Assembly: GCF_000346465.2 (NCBI RefSeq)
Contig: NC_034016.1
Coordinates: forward strand, 7,781,001-7,845,000
Source: Prunus persica
Taxonomy: Eukaryota; Streptophyta; Magnoliopsida; Rosales; Rosaceae
Length of the DNA stretch: 64,000 bases
Direction of reading: 5' to 3'
In this document: positions 38,701 through 50,252 of the stretch, one piece after another
How positions within the stretch are numbered: position 1 is the first letter of the stretch
How the letters are laid out: every line of letters begins with the position of its first letter
The notes under the pieces: generated by a model
Told to the model about the DNA's origin: nothing
The model's input: only the letters and a program-made list of their open reading frames with translations
Databases searched by the model: none
Translations under genes and position numbers: made by a program

Positions 38701-41700
38701 CTCAAGAACTACACAATACACCAACAACTCCATTTCAGAACGAACTTCGTACGAACCTGAATTGTCCAATTTCATGGACCAATCGATATCGGATTGCGTC
38801 CAAAACTTGGGGAACATCATAATATTGTGGCAGGAGTCATTTGGTGGGTTTTGAGTGAAATCCAATCTCTAGAACTATATAAAACACCAACCACTCCATT
38901 TCAGAACGAACTTCATACGAACTTGAATTGTCCAATTTCATGGACCAATTGATATCGGATTGAGTCGAAAACTTGGGGAACATCATAGTGTTATGGGAGG
39001 AGTCATGTTGTGAGTTTTCAGTGAAATCCAATGGCTAAAATTGTGCAATACACCAACCACTCCATTTTAAAACGCACTTCGTACGAACTAGAATTGTCCA
39101 ACTTATGCAATACACCATTTCGTGGGTTTTGAGCAAAATCCAATGGCTAAAATTATGGAATATACCAATCACTACATTTCAGAATGAACTCCGAACAAAC
39201 ATGAATTGTCCGATTTCATGGACCAATCGGTATCGGATTGAGCCCCAAACTTGGGGAACATCATAATACGGTGGGAGGAGTCATTTGGTGAATTTTTAGT
39301 GAAATCCAATGGCTAAAACTATGCAATACACCAACCACTCCATTTCAGAACGAACTTCGTACGAATCAAAATTGTCCAATTTCATGGACCAATCGATATC
39401 GGATTGAGGCCAAAACTTGGGGAACATCATAATGTTGTGGGAGGAGTTATTTGATGATTTTCGAGCGAAATCCAATGTCTAAAATTATGCAATACACTAA
39501 CCACTCTATTTCAGAACGAACTTCGTACGAACCTAAATTGTCCGTTTTCATAGACCAATCGATATCGGATTGAGCCCATAACATGGGGAACATCATAATG
39601 TTGTGGGAGGAGTCATTTTTTCAGTTTTGAGTGAATTCCAATGGTTAAATTCGTCCAATTTCATGGACCAATCGATATCGGATTGAGTCCAAAACTTGGG
39701 GAACATCATAATGTTGTGGGAGGATTCATTTCGTGAGTTTTGTGTGAAATCCAATGGCCAAAATTACGCAATACACCAACCACTCCATTTCAGAACGAAC
39801 TTCGTACGAACTTGAATTGTTCGATTTCATGGACCAATCGACATCGGATTCAGTCCAAAACTTGGGGGACATCATAATTCGGTGGGACGAGTCATTTGGT
39901 GAGTTTTGAGTGAAATCCAATAGCTAAAACTAGGCAATAAACCAGCCACTCCATTTCATAACGAACTTCGTACGAACCTGAATTGTCCGATTTCATGGAC
40001 CAATCGATATCGGATTGAGTCCAAAACTTGGGGAACATCATAATGTTGTGGGAGGATTCATTTCGTGAGTTTTGTGTGAAATCCAATGGCCAAAATTACG
40101 CAATACACCAACCACTCCATTTCAGAACGAACTTCGTACGAACTTGAATTGTTCGATTTCATGGACCAATCGACATCGGATTCAGTCCAAAACTTGGGGG
40201 ACATCATAATTCGGTGGGACGAGTCATTTGGTGAGTTTTGAGTGAAATCCAATAGCTAAAACTAGGCAATAAACCAGCCACTCCATTTCATAACGAACTT
40301 CGTACGAACCTGAATTGTCCGATTTCATGGACCAATCAATATCGGATTGGGTCCAAAACTTGGGGAACATCATAATGTTGTGGGTGGAGTCATTTGGTGA
40401 GTTTTGAGTGAAATCCAATGCCTTAAACTATGCAATACACCAACCACTCCATTTCATAACGAACTTCGTACGAACCTTAATTGTCCAATTTCATGGACCA
40501 ATCGATATCGTATTGAGTCCAAAACTTAGGGAACATCATAATATTGTCGGAGAGTCATTTGGTGGGTTTTGAGTGAAATCCAATCTCTAGAACTATACAA
40601 TAAACCAACCACTCTATTTCAGAACGAATTTCGTACGAACCTTAATTGAACAATTTCATGGACCAATCGATATCGGAGAGTCATTTTGTGAGTTTTGAGT
40701 GAATTTCAATGGCTAAAACTATGCAATACACCAACCACTCCATTTCAGAACGAACTTCGTCCGAACTTGGATTGTCCGATTTCATGGACCATTGGATATC
40801 GGATTGAGTCCAAAACTTCGGGTACATCATCATATGGTGGGAGAAGTCATTTGGTGGGTTTTGATTGAAATCCAATCTCTAGAACTATACAATACACAAA
40901 CCACTCTATTTTAGAACGAACTTCGTATGAACCTAAATTGCCCAATTTCATAGACCAATCGATATCGGATTGAGCCCATAACTTGGGGAACATCATAATG
41001 TTGTGGGAGGAGTCATTTTGTCAGTTTTGAGTGAATTCCGATGGCTAAATTCGACCAATTTCGTGGACCAATCGATATCGGATTGAGTCCAAAACTTGGA
41101 GAACATCATAATTTTGTGGGTGGAGCCATTTTTAGAGTTTTGAGTGAATTTCAATGGCTAAAACTATGCAATACACCAACCACTCCATTTCAGAAAAGAA
41201 ACTGAATTGTCCGATTTCATGGACCAATCGATATCGGATTCAATCCAAAAGTTGGGGAACATCATAATATTGTGCGAGGAGTCATTTGGTGGGTTCCGAG
41301 TGAAATCCGATCTGTAGAACTATATAATACACCAACCACTCCGTTTCAGAAGGAAATGTGTACGAACCCGAATTGTCTAATTTGATAGACCAATTGATTT
41401 CGGATTGAGCCCATAACTTGGGGAACATCATGATGTTGTGGGAGGAGTCATTTGGAGAGTTTTAAACGAAATCCAATGGCTAAAACAATGCAATACACCA
41501 ACCACTCCATTTCAGAATGAACTTCGTACGAACTTGAATTGTCCGATTTCAAGGACTAATCGGTATCGGATTGAGTCCAAAACTTGAGGAACATCATAAT
41601 GTTGTGGGAGGAGTCATTTGGTGACTTTTGAGTGAAATCCAATGCCTAAAACTATGCAATACACCAACAACTCCATTTTATAATGAACTTCGTATGAACC

Positions 41701-44700
41701 TTAATTGTCCAATTTCGTGGACCAATCGATATCGGATTGAGAACCAAACTTGGGGAACATCATAATATTGTCGGAGGAGTCATTTGGTGGGTTTTGGGTG
41801 AAATCCAATCTCTAGAACTATACAATACACCGACCACTCCATTTCAGAACGAACTTCGTACGAACATGAATTGTCTAATTTCATGGACCAATCGATATCG
41901 GATTGTGTCCAAAACTTGGGGAACATCATCATGTTGTGGGAGGAGTGATTTTGGGAGATTTGAGTGGATTCCAATGGCTAAAACTATGCAAGACACCAGC
42001 CACTCCATTTCATAATGAACTTCGTACGAACCTGAATTGTCCGATTTCATGGACCAATCGATATCGGATTGAGCCCATAACTTGGGAAACATCATTATGA
42101 TGTGGGAGCAGCCATTTTGTCAGTTTCAAGTGAATTCCAATGGCCAAAACAATGCAATACCCCAACCACTCCATTTCAGAATGAACTTCTAACGAACCTG
42201 AATTGTCCGATTTCAAGGACCAATCGATATCGGATTGGGGAACATCGTAATGTTGTGGGAGGAGTCATTTGAAGAGTTTTGAGCGAAATCCTATGGCTAA
42301 AGTTATGCAATACACCAACCACTCCATTTCCGAATGAACTCGTTTGAACCTCAATTGTTCGATTTCATGGACCAATCGATATCGGGTTGAGTCTAAAACT
42401 TGGGGAACATCATCATGTTGTGGAAGGAGTCATTTTGCAAGTTTTGAATGAATTCAATGGCTGAAACTATGCCATACACCAACCACTCCATTTCAGAACG
42501 AACTTCGTACCAACTTGAATTGTTTGATTTCGTAGACCAATCGATATCAGATTGAGTCCAAAACTTGGGGAACATCATAATATTGCGTGAGGAGTCATTT
42601 GGTGGGTTTTGAGTGAAATTTGATCTCTAGAATTGTGTAATACACCAACCACTCCATTTCAGAACGACTTCGTACGAACCCGAATTGTCCGATTTCATGG
42701 ACCGATCGATATGGGATTGAGTCCAAAACTTGGGGATGAGCATCATATAGTGGAAGAAGTCATTTGGTGGGTTTTGATTGAAATCCAATCTCTAGAGCTA
42801 TACAATACACCAACCAATCAATTTTGGATTGAGCCCATAACTTGGGGAATATCATAATGTTGTAGGAGGAGTCATTTGGGGAGTTTTGAGCGAAATTCAA
42901 TGGCCAAAACTATGCAATACACCAACCACTCCATTAGAGAACGAACTTCGTACGAACCTGAATTGTCCAATTTCATGGACCAATCGAAATCAGATTGAGT
43001 CCAAAACTTGGGGAACATCATAATGTGTTGGGAGGACTCACTTGGTGAGTTTTGAGTGAAATCCAATCGCCAAAACTATAAAATACACCAACCACTCAAT
43101 TTCAGAACGAACCTCGTGCGAACCTGAATTGTCCGATTTCATGGACCAATCGATATCAGATTGTGTCCACAACTTGGGGAACATCATAATATTATGGGAG
43201 GAGTCATTTGGTGGGTTTTGAGTGAAATTCAATCTCTAGAACTATGCAATACGCCAACTACTCCATTTTAGAACGAACCTCGTACGAACCTGAATTGTCC
43301 AATTTCATGGACCAGTCGATATCGGATTGAGTCCAAAACTTGGGGAACATTATAATATTGTGGAAGTCATTCGGTGGGTTTTGAGTGAAATCCAATCCCT
43401 AGAACTATATAATGCACCAACCACTAAATTTCAGAACGAACTTCGTACGAACCTGAATTGTTCGATTTCATGGACAAATAGATATCGGATTGGGTCCAAA
43501 ACTTGGGGAACATCATAATGTTGTGGGAGGTGGTGTCATTGGGTGCGTTTTGCTTGAAATCCAATCGGCAAAACTATGCAATACACCAACCACTCCATTT
43601 CATAACTAACCTCGTACGAACCTGAATTGTCCGATTTCATGGACCAATAGATATCGGATTGAGTCCAAAACCTAAGGAACATCACAATATTGTGGGAGGA
43701 GTCATTCGGTGGATTTTGAGTGAAATCCAATGGCTAAAACTGTACAATACACCAACCGCTCCATTTCAGAACGAACCTCGTAGGAACCTGAATTGTCCGA
43801 TTTCATGGACCAATAGATATTGGATTGAGTCCAAAACCTAGGGAACATCATAATGTTGTGGGAGGAGTCATTTGGTGAGTTTTGAGTGAAATCCAGTTGC
43901 CAAAACCATGCAATACACGAACCACTCCATTTCAGAACGAACCTCGTACGAACCTGAATTGTCCGGTTTCATGGACCAATCGATGTCGGATTGAGTCCAA
44001 AACTTGGGGAACATTATAATATTGTGGGTTGAGTCACTTGGGGAGTTTTGAGTGAAACCCAATCTCTAGAACTATACAATACAACAACCACTCCATTTCA
44101 GAACGAGGTTCGTACAAACCTGAATTGTCCGATTTCATGGACCAATAGATATCGGATTGGGTCCAAAACTTGGGGAACATCATAATGTTGTGGGAGGTGG
44201 TGTCATTTGGTGCGTTTTGAGTGAAATCCAATTGCCAAAACTTTGCAATACACCAACCACTCCTTTTCAGAACTAACCTCGTACGAACCTAAATTGTCCG
44301 ATTTCATGGACCAATAGATATCGGATTGAGTCCAAAACCTGGGGTGTAATCACAATATTGTGGGAGGAGTCATTTGGTGAGTTTTGAGTGAAATCCAATT
44401 GCCAAAACTATGCAATACACAACACCACTCTATTTCAGAACGAACCTCGTACGAACCTGAATTGTCCAATTTCATTGACCAATCGATATCGGATTGAGTC
44501 CAAAACTTGGGGAACAATATAATATGGTGGGTTGAGTCACTTGGGGGGTTTTGAGTAAAATCCAATCTCTAGAACTATACAATACACCAACCACTCCATT
44601 TCAGAACGAGCTTCGTACAAACCTGAATTGTCCGATTTCATGGACCAATTGAGATCGGATTGAGTCCAAAACTTGGGGAACATCATAATGTTGTGGGAGG

Positions 44701-46232
44701 AGTCATTTGGTGAGTTTTGAATGATATCCAATTGCCAAAACTATGCAATACACCAACCACTCCACTTCAGAACAAACCTCGTATGAACCTGAATTGTCCG
44801 ATTTCATAGACTAATAGATATCGGATTGAGTCCAAAACTTGGGGAACATCATAATGTTATGGGAGGTGTCATTTGGTGACTTTTGAGTGAAATCCAATTG
44901 CCAAAACTATGCAATACACCAACCACTCCATTTCAGAACGAACCTCGTACGAACCTGAATTGTCCAATTTCATGGACAAATCGATATCGGATTGAGTCCA
45001 AAACTTGCGGAACATTATAATAATGTGGGTTGAGTCACTTGGGGGGTTTTGAGTGAAACCCAATCTCTAGAACTATACAGTACACCAACCACTCCATTTC
45101 AGAACGAGCTTCGTACAAACCTGAATTGTCCGATTTCATGGGCCAATAGATATTGGATTGACTCCAAAACCTGGGGAACACCACAATATTGTGGGAGGAG
45201 TCATTCGGTGGATTTTTAGTGAAATCTAATTGCCAAAACTATGCAATACACCAACCCCTCCATTTCAGAACGAACCTCGTACGGACTTGAATTGTCCGAT
45301 TTCATGGACCAGTCGATATCGGATTGAGTCCAAAACTTGGGGAACATTATAATGTTCTGGGTTGAGTCACTTGGGGGGTTTTGAGTGAAATCCAATCGCT
45401 AGAACTGTACAATACACCAACCACTCCATTTCAGAATGAGCTTCGTACAAACCTGAATTGTCCAATTTCATGGACCAATCGAAATCGGATTGAGTCCGAA
45501 ACTTGCAGAACAATATAATATTGTAGGATGAGTCATTTGGTGGGTTTTGAGTGAAATCCAATCTCTAGAACTATACAATACACCAACCACTCCATTTCAG
45601 AACGAGCTTCGTACAAACCTGAATTGTTCGATTTCATAAACCAATGGATATCGGATTGAGTCCAAAACTTGGAGAACATTATAATACTGTGGGAGTGATT
45701 TGGTGGGTTTTGAGTGAAATCGAATCCCTAGAACTATAAAATACACCAACCACTAAATTTCAGAACGAATTTCGTACGAACCTGAATTGTCTGATTTCAT
45801 GGACCAATAGATATCGGATTGAGTCCAAAACTTGGGGAACATCATATTGTTATGGGACGTGTCATTTGGTGCGTTGTGAGTGAAATCCAATTGCCAAAAC
45901 TATGCAATACACAAACCACTCTATTTCAGAAAGAACCTCGTACGAACCTGAATTGTCCAATTTCATGGACCAATAGATATCGGATTCAGTCCAAAACCTA
46001 GGAAACATCACAATGTTGTTGGAGGAGTCATTTGGTCTATTTAGAGTGAAATCCAATCCCCAGAACTATACAATAAACCAACCTCTCCATTTCAGAACGA
46101 ACTTCGTACGAACCTAAATTGTCCGATTTCATGGACCAATCGATATCGGATTGAGTCCAAAACTTGGGGAACAACATAATGTTGTGGAAGGAGTCATTAG
46201 GTTAGTTTTGAGTGATATCCAATTGCCAAAGC
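32784..46232 (+). repeat. 166-bp satellite array, segment 4
   Basis: Longest unbroken satellite run in the window (13.4 kb). Local structure includes a duplicated block at about 34555-35160 and 35340-35990 (the first copy has lost about 50 bp near 34890), a perfect 332-bp dimer duplication at 39658-40321, two copies of an unusually short monomer near 39645 and 41050, and spaced GAGTCACTTGGGG variants at 44031, 44533, 45032 and 45363. The steps between these are 502, 499 and 331 bp, about three, three and two monomers. The right end is the left flank of the Tekay element and matches the last monomer of the octamer repeat seen at 50253-52900. Confidence 0.95.
39658..40321 (+). repeat. Perfect 332-bp dimer duplication in satellite
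   Basis: 39658-39989 and 39990-40321 are identical by direct base-by-base reading, and identity runs about 16 bases further before a G/A difference. Diagnostic variants shared by both include GGAGGATTCATTTCG, AAATTACGCAATAC, CGACATCGGATTCAG and ATAATTCGGTGGGACG. Neighbouring monomers differ at many positions, so this dimer duplicated very recently. Confidence 0.95.
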
Positions 46233-48777
46233 TGTGATGACCCAAACCTAAAATTCATATTTAATTAGTAATTTATTATGAGGAAAGACAATTTTGCCTT
46301 TGGAATAATTTATTAACGAAAAGTTGACTTTTTGACCGAAATGGAATTTGACAATTTCACATACACCGTTGCGTAGAGCACGACGAAATGAGTTCGTAGA
46401 CACGAAGTGGGCTCGAACCGGATCTTTAATGAAGAAAATACGGTTAAATGATCAAGAGGGGCAAAATGGTAAGTACGAAAAATTAGATTTTTTTTATAAA
46501 ACCTCACCTCTCTCTCTCTCTCTCTCTCTCTCCCTCCGTCGCGAACTTCCCCCTCCCCCGACGGTTTTGTTCTTTGAGTGGCCGTCGCCGCCATAGACCA
46601 CCACCGGCCACGAGACTGGTCTTGTTCGAACCGCCACCACCTCCTCTTCCCTCTCCGATCACTCTCAGCCCGTGGAACTGCCGGCGCTGGCCGGAAATTG
46701 CAGAAAACCGATCGGTTTTGTCAAAACTTCAACCCGTTCGTTCTCCTTGAATTCTCCTCCAAATTTGTCGAGTAAGGTATGGATTTCTACCTATTTTCCA
46801 TGCTCTAGCTGATGGTTGGGTAGGTTTGCATCGATTTTGACCGTAACTAGCCCAGTGTTCAATTTGGAATTCGGCCAGTTTTCGGCCTCCGTGTTTGGCC
46901 ACTTTCGGTCAGTTTTTGGGGTAGGTCCAAGAACAAAAGTGGTTCCAAATATGGTGTTATACCTAGGGTAGGAGTTTGAAGCCATGGTTTTGAGATTTTC
47001 CGGCAATGCGTAATCGGTTTGGACACCCATCTCTGCCGGCGCGTGCGGCGGCGCCTGGCCAAGCGTGGTGCAGTGGCACTGTGTCTTGATGCGATCCTTA
47101 GGTTGTCACGAGCGCGTAGGAATTTATGGATCTCAATTTGGATACCGTATGAGCCTCGAACCGATTTTCCATATTGTGCGATTTCTGGGTTCAATACTGT
47201 TGAGCCGTTGGATCGTAATCAATTTTAGATATGTTACTCTAGATAATTCCAAAATCGTGTAGGATTCGACGGATTGTGAATCGGAGTCCCGGATACTCCG
47301 AAATCGCGAACCCTAGGGCTAGGGTTTAGAAATTTTGCAATTACACGATCGTGATCAATCCGATTGTCCGATCGACACTATTACCCTCGGGACATGTGTC
47401 CTAGATATATTGGACCTTCTAGCGACTTCCAGATCATATTGTGAGGTCATGGACCCGTGGGGTCCCGGATTGACTTTTTGGGACTTTAGCGCTTTTTGAA
47501 TCCCAAGATACCGCTAAACTATCCCACGTGAAAGGAAAGCTTTTATGGGTATAGGGATAACTTTAAATTGACGCACGTACTTTTTGAAGCCGGGGGTAGG
47601 GTTTTTAATTTAATACTATATTGTATTAATAGAATATTATGGTCATTGAATCAGGCACCCGGGCACCAGTTGACCCGCAGGAGAGACCTTCAAGAGGTCC
47701 AGCGAGCTCAGACTACCAGTGAGTGGACTCTTTGTTTTTATAAATGAATTTAAGCAGTTCAGCAGTTCAGTTTCAGTAATAAGCTGTTATATGTTTTTAA
47801 ATATGTTATTTTGCATGCTGCCGAGTGAAATCTCCTTTAAAGAAAAAGATATTCTCGTTAATTATCAGATAAATGGCAGCAGAATTGTAAAAGTTACAGA
47901 AAGTTAATTATTCAACATTTTGCTTCAGAAACTTTATATTTTCTTAAACCACCTTGTACCCAAACATTAAATGTTGCCTTCAGATTATATTGGTTGCCTT
48001 TGGTTTTGTCAGCATGCTTGACAGTTGCCCTACGAGTTCCTTGGTACTCGAACTCGTGTGGAGCGAGTAATGCGGATTATGTGAACTACGGTCCCCTGCA
48101 TCCTGCGAGTTGCAGTTCGGACTGACCTCGTGTCACTGAGACCTGCGAGTATGTGTCACCCATGGTGATGCAAGGAATTGATAGATATAAGGAATTGACG
48201 GAAATAAGGGTACACCTAGGTGATAGTTTTTAATTGATTTCAAATGTATAATTAGATACATGCATTGATTTCAGAAATGAAGAAAATAAACTAGTTTGTA
48301 TAACTGTTTTTACAGTGGGGTTAGTATGTTCATATGCTACTCACCCTTTTTGTTGTTTTGCACCCCAAGGCAGTAGACGTGCACAGAAATCCACCACCGG
48401 GCCGTTTCCCATCTTCCGCGCCTTTTTTTTGATGTAGGATTTTTATTTTGTACAAAGATTCACTCTTTTGTAAATTCTTAGTAGTCGCTCTGATGTTTTG
48501 CCCTAGACTGAGATTTGAACTGTTGGAATGTACAGATATGTATGCTGGCAGTTGGTTGTATATATATATATACTTGTTTTGGCAGGTGTAATTGATTTGG
48601 TATTGAGCCAGTTACAAGGGAAACTCTGCCGGTTTTTCGGTAGACGTTAACCTTATTATTTTATCATGTTTTGTATAGAAGGGCAAATAGGTCATTTGTG
48701 CCCGACATTCGCCAGGTGTCTGTCACGCACAGGGTCTGACTCGGATTCCAAAGCAGAATTTGGATCGGGTCCTGTGA
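46233..48777 (+). mobile_element. 5' LTR of the Tekay-type element
   Basis: Starts TGTGATGACCC (the solo LTRs read TGTAATAACCC or TGTAACACC on their sense strand) and ends GGGTCCTGTGA, one base off the family's GGGTCCTGTCA. Length is about 2545 bp, within the long-LTR range typical of Tekay/Del chromoviruses. It contains a TATAAA followed by a CT tract (46495-46533), a GC-rich leader-like stretch after it, and the GTGAGTGGAC motif at about 47719-47728; the paired inverted copy near 48340 is degenerate. It lies in the orientation opposite to the three solo LTRs. Confidence 0.85.
46495..46533 (+). promoter_or_regulatory. Putative LTR core promoter: TATAAA plus CT tract
   Basis: TATAAA at 46495-46500 is followed closely by a pure CT dinucleotide run at 46509-46533. 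Plant core promoters often combine a TATA box with a downstream pyrimidine-rich patch, and the position about 260 bp into the LTR fits a U3/R boundary. The CT tract persists in all four related LTRs while the TATA box is less well kept in the solo copies. Function is inferred. Confidence 0.45.
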
Positions 48778-48780
48778 ACT

Positions 48781-48792
48781 TGGTATCAAAGC
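48781..48792 (+). other. Primer-binding site, initiator Met tRNA type
   Basis: TGGTATCAAAGC lies three bases after the LTR end. It is one base different from TGGTATCAGAGC, the complement of the 3' end of plant initiator Met tRNA that primes reverse transcription in most Ty3/gypsy chromoviruses. Its position fixes the LTR/internal boundary. Confidence 0.85.
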
Positions 48793-48870
48793 ATTAGGTT
48801 TAACTTCCTGTAGACTTTGCACCTTGTGCATCCTCGTTTTCCTGAAAATCTATTTCTTGTGACAGTAAAA

Positions 48871-50252
48871 ATGGGCCCTAAGCGTGGTGGTGTCCGTAGA
48901 GGGACTAGACAGTCGTCCCGACAAAGGGGACAGGATCCCCAGCTCGGGCAGGAGAAAGTTCCTGTTCCTGCACCGGTACCTGAACCGGTAGAGCAGTCTG
49001 TTGTTGGAGGCTCGTCAGGAGCCTTACATGCTGTGTCTACTATGCAGGGAGATCCCAACTTCCAGCAGACTTTGGAGTTGCTGACTCAGGCTTTAGCCAG
49101 GACTGGGCAGCCCAGAGATCCCTCCCTGGGATATCCTGATCAAGCAAAGAGGATTGAGGCCACTGATTTTGATGGTGATGGTACCCCAGCAGTAGCTGAG
49201 GAATGGATTGAAAGGATGGAGCGGATCATGGAGGTCATGGCTGTTCTACAGAACAGTAGGATTACTCTGGCCACCTTCTTCTTGATCAGAAATGCCAGAC
49301 ATTGGTGGGATTCGGTCAAGAGGAGATATCAGGATCCTTTAGCCATTATGTGGCAAATATTCATAGCTGCATTTGACAGTCAGTACTACCCATAAGCCTA
49401 CCAGAATGTGAAGATGCAAGAGTTTTTACAGCTGGAACAGGGGATGATGACTGTATTAGAGTACGAGAAAAAGTTTCATGATCTGTCTAAGTATTGTCTG
49501 CCACTGGTGGAGGATGAAAGCAAGAAGTGTCAACTTTTCACGATGGGGTTAAAGGCTTCCATCCGAGATATTGTGATCAGTCAGCGGTTGACTAATTTTG
49601 GTGATGTGGTGATGTTGGCCTCGTTGATTGAAAGCAGCCAGATGATGGCCAGACCACGGGGTGAACTCCATATGCAGCAGTTTGACATAGGTGGTCCTAG
49701 TCAGGGATCATCTAAGAGAGGCAGTTACAGTTCGGGATCATCTAGTGGTCGCAGCGATGGAGGTTACCGATCTGGATTCAGCTCTAGCGGAGGTTCCAAC
49801 CAAAGTAGTAGTTCTGGAAACCGCTCTGGGGGTAGTACAGCTAGAGATACTGGAAGACAGTTGCTGTCAGGATCTGGCAGGAGGAGTCGCCCCCAATGTG
49901 CTCGGTATGGTAGGTACCATTTTGGGCCTGGCCAGCAGGACACTACTGGATGTTATTACAGTGGACAGTCTGGACATTTTCGAAAGGATTGCCCGCTGTT
50001 CCTTCAGACTAGAGAGACCACAGCTGCATCGACTCTAGGGACAGTTATGCAGGGTAGATCACAGGAGATACCATAGTTTGTGGAGGCTTTGTCCAGTGGT
50101 GGAGCCCAAACTAGTGTAGCCAGCCGAGGCAGCAGTCAGTAAAGGGGACGTGGTGGACGTTCCAGAGCCACATGCAGAGTGTATAACATGTCCCAGCAGG
50201 AAGCACATGCATCACCTGATGTAATTACAGGTATTTTACCGGTCTTTCGCAG
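48871..50252 (+). pseudogene. gag: Decayed Tekay-type gag polyprotein
   Basis: Gag forms the retrotransposon particle and binds its RNA. I take the start at 48871 (MGPKRGGVRRG), the basic N-terminus usual in this lineage; an upstream ATG at 48817 is less likely. A capsid-like core follows: AEEWIERMERIMEV, then ARHWWDSVKRRY (W145, W146), YYP before the stop and QEFLQLEQGMMTVLEYEKKF after it. A serine/glycine-rich linker leads to two zinc knuckles. The second, CYYSGQSGHFRKDC from residue 361, has serine for its second cysteine; the first (CARYGRYHFGPG) lacks two expected cysteines. In-frame stops lie at 49393-49395 (codon 175), 50074-50076 and 50140-50142. The frame then runs to the truncation at 50252 through a VYNMSQQEAHASPDVITG linker and never reaches the protease active site. 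Lineage call Tekay/Del: likely, not proven without reverse transcriptase. Confidence 0.85.

Larger units (their letters stand above)
46233..50252 (+). mobile_element. Truncated Ty3/gypsy Tekay-type retrotransposon
   Basis: The element keeps, in order, a 5' LTR (46233-48777), an initiator-Met-tRNA-like primer site (48781-48792) and a gag reading frame with stops (48871-50252). It ends abruptly where protease would begin, in a QQEAHASPDVITGIL-type motif that in Tekay elements links gag to protease. Protease, reverse transcriptase, RNase H, integrase, chromodomain and the 3' LTR are absent. Satellite resumes at 50253 only about three bases beyond the point where it stopped at 46232, so the left boundary is the original insertion point and the loss was a deletion inside the element. 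It cannot move by itself. Confidence 0.85.

Noticed and set aside
49691..50038. 115-codon open frame overlapping gag in another frame
   Set aside because: Shadow of the gag serine/glycine-rich linker; the gag frame carries the zinc-knuckle and capsid-like motifs.
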